Assembly: GCA_012934845.2 (NCBI GenBank)
Contig: WNNJ02000588.1
Span: 1 to 64,000 of the forward strand
Source of the DNA: Pomphorhynchus laevis
Taxonomy: Eukaryota > Acanthocephala > Palaeacanthocephala > Echinorhynchida > Pomphorhynchidae
Reading direction: 5' to 3'
Length of the DNA stretch: 64,000 bases
The notes beneath the pieces are model-generated. The model was not told the DNA's origin. It was given only the letters and a program-made list of their open reading frames with translations, and ran no database searches. A program made the translations under genes and the position numbers. Of this stretch, positions 54,040 through 64,000 are shown in pieces (within the stretch, counting starts at the first letter, position 1; the number at the start of each line of letters is the position of its first letter).

Positions 54040-57000
54040 AAGTAGAAAACAATCCATCTCAGATAGGAGATATAATATCATTGTATCTAGAGTTAAAGAA
54101 TTGGGTAGCGGTGATGCTCATGTTAGGCTAGATGATGACGTTAAGATTCTACGTACAATTCTGTTCAAAATAATTGACAGTGAAAACCTCTTTATTGATC
54201 AAAGCCTTGTTGTTAAAAAAGTTTTTTGTCTGGGTAAAATAATGCATGAGAAACCTAGGTTGTTAAAAGTTGTTCTCAGTTCCAGGGAACATGTCTACTT
54301 TCTGTTTCATCATATGTATCGGTTACTTGACTCTTCTATTCATATATTCCAAGATTTATCCCCTAAGTATCGGGTAAGGAGAAATGATGCCTTTATAGAA
54401 TTGCATAAAAGACTGAGCAATGGCGAATCTTATCTCTGTAAGAAATTTTCGAGTTGTACGGTGGCGACCGACAGTGCGGTGGCAACCTTTGCTACGGACA
54501 TAGATTGTTGCCCAGATGGGTTTCGATCAGGTGATCTTGCTATCTTTAGTGATATTCATTCTATCTCTAAGATTTCCTATGATAGCAACATACATTTGGG
54601 TTACTCAAATGTCCGCAATCTTTTGGCGCAATATACTGAGCTAAAATATGTTGTCTTGAAAAAGTGAGTATGGTGTCTTCTGCATTTGTGAATCTTGGTT
54701 GCATCCCAATATATCCTAAGACGTTGTTCGGATTCCCAACTACTATTTGCTATGTTCAGATCGTCAATCTGGCAGAGGAGGAGGTGGTGTAGCCGCGTAC
54801 ATTCACGGTAGCATAGGTGTGTCTGAAATACTTACTTTTTCGGATTCCATTAACTCTTTATATGAAGGACTTTCGTTCTGCATTGTTCGAGGTAGGGTCA
54901 AAATTTGTCTGTATATTGTATCGTTCCCCTTCAGCCTTCTTGGATTTGAACTTACTGAGGCCATATCTATGCCATCTATGCTCCCCTACTCGATTTTTAC
55001 TGGTCGGTGACTTTAACTTCCCAGCATTGATTGGAAAGGTCTCAGTTTGCTGTCATGCCTTCGACTTGAAAAGGAAATCGGTAGTTTCCTTCTCTTCGAC
55101 TGATGTTGGTCCAACATGTTTGTTATCAAACGTACATCGGATTCCGGTCTATTCTTGACTTAGTTTTTACAAAAGTTATTGGTTATATTTCCAACATCTG
55201 CTATCATCCACCAGAAGGCAACAGTGATCACCGCTTACTGTCATGGTATGTACCTTGCCACGACGATTTGCCATTACCCTTCACCCAGATCATGAAAAGA
55301 AATTGATCTAAAGTTGACAATAAGCAACTTCAAACAGCATTTTCTACCGAAATCAACACATTAATTCTTCTGTTCCAGAAAGTTATGAACACTTGTCGGC
55401 CCGCTTATTGCGTACGTCCAACAGTTTCGCTCCATTGCAGCGCCCTAAATAGGGTATCTCGCGCCATCCTTGGTTGGACTATCAGGTCCGTTCAGCCTTG
55501 AAAATTCGAAACACATTATGGCATAGGTCTAGAAGAGATCTGTCTATTCGTATTGAATATACTGCTTCTCGGAATTTTTGTAACAGGCTAAAATTTAAAA
55601 AGGGCAATCATTCGAGAACAACATTGCAATGTGTATTTCTCATAATCCGAATAGATTCTGGTCCTAGGTTCGTAGTTCCCGAAACCTTCAAACGAGAATT
55701 AACTCTATTCACTCGTCGGATAAAGTTCTGACAGGGGAACCCCAGATTGCTATTCTTCTAGCAAAGATCTTCGCAATTCCATGTAACTCTACGGTAGACT
55801 TTAATCAGTTCGTCTGGCAGGCGGTTCTTGTTCCTATCCGCTACTGCGCTATAGAGATTGAAGTAGATGATATTTACAGTGAATTATTGGCGCTGAGGCA
55901 ATTTGGCTCTCCGGGCCCTAATGACATTGCACCTTTACTGGTTCGTGTGTAGCTTGTTCTCTCTGTCAGCATCTAACTTCTGTTGTTCGACACAGCCTCA
56001 AACATTGCTGGATTCCTGATATTTGGAAGCGTGCCATTGTAGTACCGATACCCAAGAAGCACCCACCTGTTAGTTCGTCAGACTTTCGCCCTATAAATCA
56101 TACTTGCGTGTTTTCCAAAATTCTCGAAAAACTAGTCTCGAAGCATATTCGACTTCATCTTAAGATAAACAGTATTTTCTCGGACTCACAACACGGATTT
56201 ATGCCGGGCCGTTCTTGTTTAACCAATTTAATAACAGCTCGTGAAAGATAGACGGACGCGTTGAATTCTGGATATGTTATCGACGCTGTATTTTTGGACT
56301 TTTCTAAGACCTTTGACCGTGTCCCTCATAAGGGTATCGTCTCATTGCTTGCTCACTATGGTTTCCATTTTCAGACCATTAAGTGGATTAAGAATTTCCT
56401 ATCTTTACGGTCATTCCGAGTAAGAGTTGGTTATGTTCTTTCAAAGAGCTCTAAAATGCTTTCGGTGTACCTCAAAAATCTGTTATTGGTCCTCTTCTTT
56501 TTGTCGTATTTCTTAATGACCTGCTCCTGCGTTTAAAGAACCCTGTTTTAGCCATATGCTGATGATTTAAAAATCTGGACTGTTGTTCGTACTTCTAGCG
56601 ATTGTCAGTCACTACAGGACGACCTGGACTGACTTACTGAATGGTGTTAAGTCACTGGACTCATGTAAAACGTTGATAAATGTGTTTTGATGAGAATGGG
56701 GAAGACTACTTCGTCGTTGTAGTATCGCATTGATAGTGCATTATTAAATGAAGTTGAGCACCATAACAAACTTAGGTGTAATAATTCATCGCTCTTTTAA
56801 GACACAATTGAATAGTGGGCACGCAAGGATAAAAGCAACTAGGACATTGTACTACATAAAAAATACATTTCTCAGACTGTAACCTTCAATGCTTAGTACC
56901 TTATTTTCTTCACTAGTCCGCCATCATCTGTAGTACTGCATCCCTGCATGCTTTCCTACCACTAAACGAGAATTGCTCGACTATGAGTCGGTACTGAAGA

Positions 57001-57385
57001 GAGGTTCAAGGATATGATTCAGGGCTGGAACGTTTTACCGCATGCGGCTGCTTGCGCTAGGGATAAGCTCGATTCGAGACAGATTTGTCTTACTAGACTT
57101 GCCCTGCCTTTGCGCGATTGTAAACAAACTTAATGGCTTCACCGCTAAAATCCTTGGATTGAGAAGTGTGACATTACGCGGTCACTCTAAATCGCTGTAT
57201 AAGAAGCACTATTCTCAATTGCCTGCCGACTTTTGACTGTCACATCGCGCACTCAACTTGTGGAATGTGTTGATTGAGAAAGTCATCGCTGCTTCTTCGA
57301 TTGAGCACTTAAAGCGACTGCGCCTAGTATGGATGGAGAATCAACACTCACACTTAAACGGATATCTTGAATCCTGCTGATCTTG
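54040..57385 (+). mobile_element. CR1/Jockey-type LINE, nearly full length, decayed
   Basis: The blocks occur in order over 3.3 kb. First an ORF1-like RRM-type region: YNIIVSRVKELGSGDAHVRL, KPRLLKVVLSSREHVYFLF and ELHKRLSNGE (54060-54430). Then an AP endonuclease: LGYSNVRNLLAQYTELKYVV, SGRGGGGVAAYIHG, LVGDFNFPALIG and GNSDHRLLSW (54590-55250). Then an RT: VPIPKKHPPVSSSDFRPIN (56045-56100), VFLDFSKTFDRVPHKG (56287-56334), and an altered YADD region (about 56555). The C-terminal block includes SHRALNLWNVLIEK-type sequence (57240-57285). The frames change about ten times and there are stops, so it is inactive. A TAATAATAAATAATAA tail lies near 57455-57475. Confidence 0.8.
54101..54667 (+). pseudogene. 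LINE ORF1/ORF2 junction frame
   Basis: The longest surviving frame of the element (188 codons). It covers most of the RRM-like ORF1 region and runs without a stop into the start of the endonuclease, which suggests that ORF1 and ORF2 were one polyprotein in this family. The upstream RRYNIIVSRVKE lies before the first ATG of this frame. Confidence 0.65.
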
Positions 57386-57710
57386 ATACTGATAATTTAC
57401 TGAATTAATTTGTAATTATTTTGATTAGGCAAACAGCTTCTCAGCTAACGCCTTGCATTTAATAATAAATAATAACATCATAATTTTATATTTATAAAAA
57501 ACCGAGTAGTAAAATAATTTCAATTATTCGGTTAAATTTGTTACGTTAGGTATACATAAATCATTTAAAGTTTAATATTAATAATTATTAGATTTTAATA
57601 ATACTAAATCTTGAATTGTGTAGCTGGATCACCAAACACTAACTTCTTTTTATATTTTTTTATTTTTAAAAATAGAATGAACAATTGCATACACGAGCGA
57701 GTATCATCAT
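57386..57710. other. LINE tail and AT-rich spacer
   Basis: Ends of the preceding LINE followed by AT-rich DNA with no gene signal. Confidence 0.45.
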
Positions 57711-57711
57711 T

Positions 57712-57906
57712 TGGTCAGCTTCATCAATTATCCTCGTGTGAATTATTTAATCCTAGATGCAGCACTGTACACTACAATCAGCGTAAGTGGACCTCATCAG
57801 CAGGCGTAGGCTCACTGCTGATGATGTCCACCTACACTGATTGTAGTGTACAGTGCTGCATCTAGGATTAAAGAATTCACAAGAGGATAATTGATGAAAC
57901 CGACCA
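57712..57906. repeat. Near-perfect 195-bp palindrome
   Basis: Left arm GGTCAGCTTCATCAATTATC, CTCGTGTGAATT and CCTAGATGCAGCACTGTACA is mirrored by TGTACAGTGCTGCATCTAGG, AATTCACAAGAGGATAATTG and ATGAAACCGACC. The centre holds CTCATCAGCAGGCGTAGG and CTCACTGCTGATGATG, that is, a TCATCAGCAG / CTGCTGATGA pair as in families B and A. Confidence 0.9.
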
Positions 57907-57999
57907 AATAATTTTTAAAAATAACATAAAAAGTATGTAATACATAAAACAAAACAAAATAACACGTGTTTTAAAAAGTTTCTCTTGATATTTGAGATC

Positions 58000-59060
58000 G
58001 CAACTAAAAGAAATGATAATGCTTCAGCTCAGCTACGTCGTCAAGCATTTTCCCTTTTGCGCCGCGGCAAAAACGCTAACGGCATCTAATGTCGCTTTCT
58101 TGAGGCGGCGTCCAATATATCGACTGAGAGACAGCGCGGACTCGCCTAGCGTTTCATACTTTTCGACTCCGAAAGAGAGGAAATAACAAGACTAGGATAG
58201 GTCGCGGTATTTCTGTCGCTTCGATTCCTCTGCCGCAGTGGATGTTCCTCCTGCTTGCTGTACCACGTGTCCGACGTTGCTGACGGTCATAGTGTCTACG
58301 CAAGTTGTATCCCATAGGAGGCATTTGCCTTGGAACCAGGAAAAATAGTCACTCCATCGGGCCGACGTCCATCAAGCCTGCAAAAATTATGCGGCTCCGG
58401 GATATAGATGCGTTGACAGCATTTAAACCGCTGCTAACAACGCTATTTATTTCGGCGTGTATCGGATATCGACATTTCGAATGCTTGCATAATAAGCTAT
58501 GTTGACCCGTTGTCCCCACAATTGCGCCGCATATGCATCGGTGTGGCGTAATATCAGGAGACCAAATCTCAAGTACAGCGATATCCTCACCGTTTCATCG
58601 TTCAAAAGGGTGCCCATATTTGTCATCGGAAGGGAGTTGAGTAATGCACGTACTCTTTAATAGAAGTCAATAGTCTGACCCTGGACACCCCATCCAAAAT
58701 GTTTGAGGAAAAGTTGTAGATTTGTTGAACGATAGGTAAATCCCATGATAACTGTTTGGCACAATGTATTGAAGGCTGATCCTGTTATATCTTAAAAATT
58801 ACCCAGACACTTCTCAAAAAAATGACACTCAAAAGGTTTACCCAAAAATGGTTTCGGTATAGACATTGCTCGCCCTCACCGACGAAAGAAAAGTAAGTAA
58901 TGTAAGGTAGATGGTAGTGCGCATCCCAGTCCACCAAAGGAGATTGGTACGGTGGCTTGACGCCAAGCCTATTCAGACAACGAGTAATTCAGCGTTTTCT
59001 CGGGGTTGTCCTTGATAATCCAATCGAGCTCCTTAAGGTCGTCGTGGTGGTGAAAATGAT
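58000..59060 (-). mobile_element. RLE LINE remnant, decayed
   Basis: The minus strand in several frames gives MGTLLNDETVRISLYLRFGL (about 58560-58620), then FQGKCLLWDTTCVDTMTVSN with AAEESKRQKY (58215-58350), and IGRRLKKATLDAVSVFAAAQ (about 58060-58120). These match the zinc/RLE region of the lineage at 39726-40160 (WDFTCPNT; KYRS; final LSCAVQRGNA). The RT is absent or unrecognisable, with frequent stops. The patch is GC-richer than both flanks. Confidence 0.65.
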
Positions 59061-60590
59061 AATATAAAAATAATATACTATTTTTATATTTAGAAGTGAT
59101 TCATTAAATTGAATAAATTGTAGGTTTCTAGAATGATGCTAACAGCTTACGAAATATAAATTGATGTTTGTTGATCCTGGTTTAAAATTCTGAATTTTAA
59201 AAATAAATTAAAATCACTTTATTTTTAAAAATATTTAATATTAATTTTATGCTATTTTTATTTGTCGAAAAATAAATGTAATTTAAGTAAAATTTGTATT
59301 TAAAAATCGCGCTGTATTATACGAAATTTTGATAGGATTTGTATAGAAAAGTATTATAAGGACTTAACAGACACTGGTATTGTAATACATCCACGATACG
59401 AATGTTTAAAAATATATTAAAACTATTCGAAATTATATTAAAATATATTATATTCAAATATATTTTAAAATTACGAATATTTTATCATACTAACTTCATT
59501 TTGTCCCAATAAAAATGACATTACATTTATCACCAGGAACATCATATTCCTGATGATGATCGAAATAGTGATCGAAATTTTGCAACAATAACTTTTAAAT
59601 TGACTTATCTCGATTTGTTTAATTTTTAAAAACAATAGAGTCGGCTTACACAATGATTTATAATATCACAATATTACTTAATATTTATTATATCAGCACA
59701 CGGTATAATATTATATTGTTCATCAACAAATTAATGGCGGCTCGTTGGACTGCATCACAATGTAGACAAAACCAAAACTGATTTTTTTAATCAAGTTCGT
59801 TTTATTTTTAAGTCAACAGCCAGTTTCAGTCAATATGAAAACAAACGACGCTAATTATAGGCTGTATGCTTTACATACTGCACAAACTTCACCGGTTTTT
59901 TTTGTAAATTGGTGATGTACAAAATCGTAACAAGGTTCATGAGTGGATAGTACAGAGTCATAAATTAAAATAATCTTATTTTCTGAGGGTAATTAAGAAT
60001 AAGCCATGCCATTCTGATAACTGTGTAGAACAAAATCGTCAAGTGCATGACTTAACGATGAGACCACCCCATTACGTAGCGATATTTCATTGTAAAAAAT
60101 TTCCTATTCAACTAATAAGTAAGTACGGATTGACAATGTATGAAATATCACAATTGACCCAAACGAATAAGATAAAAAAATAAAAAACTACAACTCTGAT
60201 TTTTCTTCATCTTGAAATTGTACAAGCATCAATACATACAGATTCAGGAGGTTTGCATTGCCAAAAACGACTAACAGTGTGAATTATTGAAATATGATAA
60301 CTAGTAACATGTGTTCGTCGATTTTAATGAACCATGAAAGCATCATTAATGACAATTAGATCATCAAAATAATAGAGTGGAACTAAATTGAACATTAAAA
60401 TAAGCTAAACAAGGACTAAAAGCTTGCACGATGAACATATTGTTGACGATACGGTGCGAATACCGTAATGAATTACATATTTGAACGGCAAACTTAAAAG
60501 CAATTTCTTTAGAAAAAAGTGCATTGACGGACGATCAAAGAATTTTGAAATTAGCATTAATTATTTCACAGAAACGATAGAAATTCCTGC
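59061..60590. other. AT-rich stretch, no gene recognised
   Basis: No motif-bearing frame. The part from about 60400 may already be the 5' untranslated part of the following LINE. Confidence 0.35.
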
Positions 60591-60608
60591 TGGAATCAAG
60601 GAATTAAG

Positions 60609-60947
60609 GTGAAAGAAGACTTTGGAACGACGCAATTGCAGGTTAGTGAGTTTTTTACTGTTGAGGGAGAGGGTGAATTACTTCCCCCAATTCCCAAAAC
60701 GAAAAACCTGGGCATTATGACACTTTTGCAACCAATAAAAAGACATTCCTTGTATAACAGACTATTACGTGATTTTTCAAATAAATATCCCAACAGAGTA
60801 GTCATTAATTCTGTTAAGTACTACGAGAGCTATGTAAAAATATCATTCGCGCCAGAAGATACTCTTAATCACTTTGGGAATTACTTTGGTCAAAACTACA
60901 GCAGTTTTGCGACGTTTGTAAATAAACTTATACTTTCAACGTTATAA
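60609..60947 (+). pseudogene. LINE ORF1, N-terminal part
   Basis: A 112-codon frame with IKRHSLYNRLLRDFSNKYPN and YYESYVKISFAPEDTLNHFG. No domain is certain. Its stop is followed in frame by YLPSSMEENDLATLSKTYKI, then by the region that leads into zinc knuckles, so it is taken as the RNA-binding N-terminal part of ORF1. Confidence 0.5.
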
Positions 60948-61169
60948 ATTAATTACTTGCCTTCCTCTATGGAGGAAAATGATTTGGCTACATTATCAAA
61001 AACCTACAAAATCCATAATATACGTAAAACTTACCGGCCGTAATGGCCTTCCTATCAATGTGGGATTCTGTTCTGCACCCTTGCGCAGGTAGATGTTATC
61101 GAGAGATGACAATGCAACCCCTTTATGGGGTTCAATCTCAAATTCAAACTGATATCGACAGAAGAGTTT

Positions 61170-61496
61170 ACGTACCCGCATTACAGCAAGTGCCATAAAT
61201 GGGGGCACTAGGCCTCCAGCTGCAGTGCGGTGGCAAGCTGCGGGAAATGCGGGAAAATAGACTGCTCCGCCATTGACTCAGCTCTTCCCTGTTCTAATAG
61301 GATCAAGTGTTGTAATTGTAATGGGGCACACTCTGCGTGGGGGAGGAAGTGTCCCCACTCCAAGGAATATATTGCAAAGTTCCGTGCGTCAAAATCTGCC
61401 CCTAAAACATTCGCCAAATCGGCATATAGATCCTCTGACTGCGAGTCTATGTTGATTATGGACCTCAAGAGAAAAAGGAAATTCAAGAGCTTGTGA
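61170..61496 (+). pseudogene. LINE ORF1 zinc-knuckle region
   Basis: CHKWGH just upstream of 61210 begins a first knuckle. GKCGKIDCSAIDSALPC and CCNCNGAHSAWGRKCPHSKE (61239-61360) follow, giving the C-x2-C...H...C pattern repeated about three times, as in ORF1 of I, R1 and Jockey elements. A basic tail ends in KRKRKFKSL. Confidence 0.7.
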
Positions 61497-62332
61497 CGAA
61501 ATCAATTGCTAGTATGTTCGCCAATCCGGTTATATCGATTCCAATCGCTAAGAAGTCAAACAAAAGGGAGGCGTCTGCTCGGGAATCCAAGAAACTAGGA
61601 ACATCGGCCCAAGCCGCCCTCCTTAAAGATCGGCAAAATGTTGAAGGACAGGAATAGAAGCGCCTCAAAAGGGAAATGATGACAATGCCCGGGGTCAAGT
61701 ACCCACTCTAGGCAGCTCTAGTGGTTAAGGGGCAATTCTTCCACCCCTAGATCTGTCTAGGATGTTCCACTTTGATACCATCAGAGTCGGCTTCTTTCAG
61801 GCAGCTATCCAACTCTTCCCCCGAATCGAGAATGAGAGTTTGACCGAATTTAATACCTACCTCTCTTCGCAAGCTACCGCGATACTATCGACTACCTATG
61901 AAGGTCGCATATACAATCCCACTCTAACAAATCTCTAGGTCCTAGCTAAAATGATACACCTTTCTTATCTCTGTTTCCGCCAGACAAGCCCTCTCGAATG
62001 AATACTGGAGCACCAGATATAGGTTCCAGCTGAGTAGGGATAAGGCAAGCATTTCTCGCCTTAGCCCTTCTCAGTATTCCTTCTGGAAGATATTCAAAAA
62101 GGAGAAGTTTGTTTGTTGGAAGGATAGAGCATTAGGCTGGATTGGTTGAATAGGCCTTGATAAAGTTTTTGAGGAGTCACTTTCCCTACACAATTATTGG
62201 GGCCACCTTATCATCCCAACTAATCCCGCCTTGGCGTGACTTCAGGAGTAGGGATTTGTCTGTTACAGATATCCTTAACTCCCGGGCACCTCCAAAACCC
62301 ATGCTCCACTCTCCACTCGTGTTTGTCAGCTT

Positions 62333-63235
62333 TTGACCGACAGTCAGAGGAAAGAGGTCACCATAACAATGCTAGTAGCCTCCCCGTCCGACATTGCTGG
62401 AATAAACATCAGCCGTCGTGTTTTTATACCAAAAAAGAAGTCGATTTCATGTCCCAAAGATCTGCGACCCATTTCAATTCAAAATTCCCTCATCTCCATT
62501 TACGAAAAAGCGCTTGCGCGTAAAATCCGCGATCATCTAAGTAGGCAAAATTAAATCCCACGAGGTTTTCATGGGTACGTAAAAGATCGCTCGGTACATT
62601 CAGCAATAGGCGAAATGGAAAAGTTTTGTCATGATAACAGTCATCAGCTTGCGTTGACTATTTTTCTTGACTTCTCTGCTGCATTTGACCGCATTTATAT
62701 CCCTTTTGTTATCACTTCTCTCAGGTCCCTCGGGTTGCCTGCGAGAATTGTTAACAGGGTGGAAATATTGCTGTACACCAAACAATTCTTCTATAAAGAC
62801 GACCCAGATGCACGTCAGTTCTACCCTATTACAGTTGTGCCTCAAGGCTCCCCACTTTCTCCAATCTTGTATCTTGCTGCCTCCATTGAACTCTACAAAA
62901 AATTCAAAAGCGATCAACATCTTGTGGTATACACTGATGATACCACATCCCTGTTCTCTGGACGCAGGTGCAAAGATGGAGTCTCTGACATCAGCTGTTT
63001 CTTTACTAGATTAAATGATCAGCTGCCCTCGCCCAACCTTGTTTTAAACTCCTCTAAATCGCAGGTGGTTGTCTTTTATGGCTCCCCTGCGACAAGGAAA
63101 AAGCTAAAGAGATTAGCACTCTCAGCTCTAACTTCTATCCTGACTAATCAACCACCCCCTACCATCACAAGTCGAGTAAAATACCTGGGGTTCACCATTA
63201 CGGTGAACTGGTCAGTGAAAGCTGACCCGGATTGA
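62333..63235 (+). pseudogene. LINE ORF2 reverse transcriptase remnant
   Basis: Two open pieces in the same family as 20123-22357: INISRRVFIPKKKSISCPKD with RPISIQNSLISIYEKALARK (62333-62554), and FLDFSAAFDRIYIPFVITSL, VVPQGSPLSPILYL and VYTDDTTSLF (62615-63235). The catalytic box is YTDD instead of YADD. Confidence 0.8.
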
Positions 63236-63588
63236 CTAAAACGTATCCTGAAGAAAGCTAGATAGGCCCTGAAACGGGCTCAACATCTGTAATTGAAAGA
63301 GAAAACCCAAGTGCGCCTATGGGGTACTTGGGCTATCTCGGGATTGGTCTTTTTTCAAGAGGACGTCCCCCAGAACAAAGACTAAGATTTCTTAAGCTCC
63401 TCACCTTGCGATTACCGAGCATCGTCCCCCTTGATTGGATTATTTGGGGGGGGGTGAAATACCCTGGATGGTTCAGTCGAAGAGCGGCGTGTTGGATTGG
63501 CTGATGGCTCAGATCCCGCTGAACCTGAGACCTTAAAAATTAATGAAGACTTTATTTGAGAATGATTAACTAACTCTTTCTTTCTGCA

Positions 63589-64000
63589 GTGTACATTCGG
63601 AACCACTTTTTGATTTCTGATATCTCTCAAGTTTGTGATCTACGTAGTTCCTTTGAGAGCATTTCCTTTCATATTGAGTATACTTGTGCTGGTATTAGTT
63701 TTTACGTTGTATATCGTTCTCCTTCTATGCTCACGGACTGCGGTCTGCTGAAGCTAATATTGCAATCGATAAGTCTCAGCCCTTACTTCGTTCTCCTAGG
63801 AGACTTCAACCTTCCCCGATCAAATTGGCAGCAATCAATATTTGATGACGGTAGCGCAATAGAATGGGAAATCTAATTTCTTCCTGATGAGTTCTTGCTA
63901 GTACAGCATTGCAGGAGCCTGCATGTTTATATTCTACCGCTGATACTGCACTTGACTTGGTTTTCCAAGCGTCTTGAAGGTATTGCTCAAGTTGATTACT
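63589..64000 (+). mobile_element. Start of another LINE (AP endonuclease), cut by window end
   Basis: Encodes GISFYVVYRSPSMLTDCGLL and YFVLLGDFNLPRSNWQQS, the YRSP and GDFN boxes of an AP endonuclease, then a stop, and continues as FLPDEFLLVQHCRS and a LDLVF-like block. It resembles the endonuclease of the element at 54.0-57.4 kb. It directly abuts the end of the preceding LINE. Confidence 0.75.

Larger units (their letters stand above)
60609..63560 (+). mobile_element. I/R1/Jockey-like LINE with ORF1 kept and endonuclease deleted
   Basis: ORF1 (60609-61690, several frames) is followed directly, near 61750, by sequence homologous to residues about 151 onward of the ORF2 at 20123-22357 (FFQAAIQLFPRIENESLTEF). 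The whole AP endonuclease, including GDFN, is missing. RT blocks then follow in the same order as in that copy, with frameshifts and stops. Ends WFSRRAACWIG near 63504, followed by a short untranslated tail. It is more decayed than, and about 75-80% alike in protein to, the 20-22 kb copy. Confidence 0.8.

Overview
This window is AT-rich, intron-bearing eukaryotic DNA, almost certainly from an invertebrate animal. The evidence is two recognisable host genes of metazoan type (thiamin pyrophosphokinase and a MUL1/GIDE-like RING protein) set among many non-LTR retrotransposons, Penelope-like elements, a hAT transposon, foldback elements and dispersed repeats. Nothing identifies the phylum, and no bacterial-style operon is present. 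I saw no retrovirus, LTR element or Polinton.

Layout. 0-3.4 kb: a degraded CR1/L2-like LINE on the minus strand, and a 158-bp piece of a related LINE bracketed by an 82-bp direct repeat. 4.5-12 kb: short repeats, palindromes and hammerhead-ribozyme-like motifs (CTGANGA and GAAA joined by complementary arms). 13-18.7 kb: a LINE tail and three pieces of a LINE class that carries a C-terminal restriction-like endonuclease (RLE). 20.1-22.4 kb: a LINE with a 744-codon open frame on the minus strand. 22.6-23.8 kb: the end of a hAT transposase plus a duplicated tail. 24.5-25.4 kb: the intronless-looking thiamin pyrophosphokinase gene (minus). 25.7-26.4 kb: a minisatellite. 27.1-27.5 kb: a tRNA-headed SINE in duplicate. 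28-38 kb: mostly AT-rich repeats with a Penelope-like RT fragment and a 665-bp foldback element. 38.3-39.6 kb: a cluster of the most abundant dispersed repeat (called family A here). 39.7-45.4 kb: two RLE LINE pieces; the second runs in frame into a long low-complexity open frame of unknown origin. 45.6-46.3 kb: the MUL1-like gene (minus), with possible upstream exons near 46.6 and 48.0 kb. 49.5-50.6 kb: two Penelope-like RT fragments. 51.3-52.1 kb: a 792-bp non-autonomous DNA transposon with an 8-bp target duplication. 54.0-57.4 kb: a nearly complete but decayed CR1/Jockey-type LINE. 58-59 kb: another RLE LINE remnant. 60.6-63.5 kb: a LINE related to the 20-22 kb copy that keeps ORF1 but has lost its endonuclease. 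63.6-64 kb: the start of another LINE, cut by the window edge.

Apart from the two host genes and a few possible exons, nearly everything is transposon-derived. The most interesting theme is the recurrence, in at least four unrelated-looking repeat families, of hammerhead-like cores often arranged in circularly permuted order. This fits Penelope-like elements or retrozyme-type small circular-RNA repeats. Family names A and B are local labels used only in this report.
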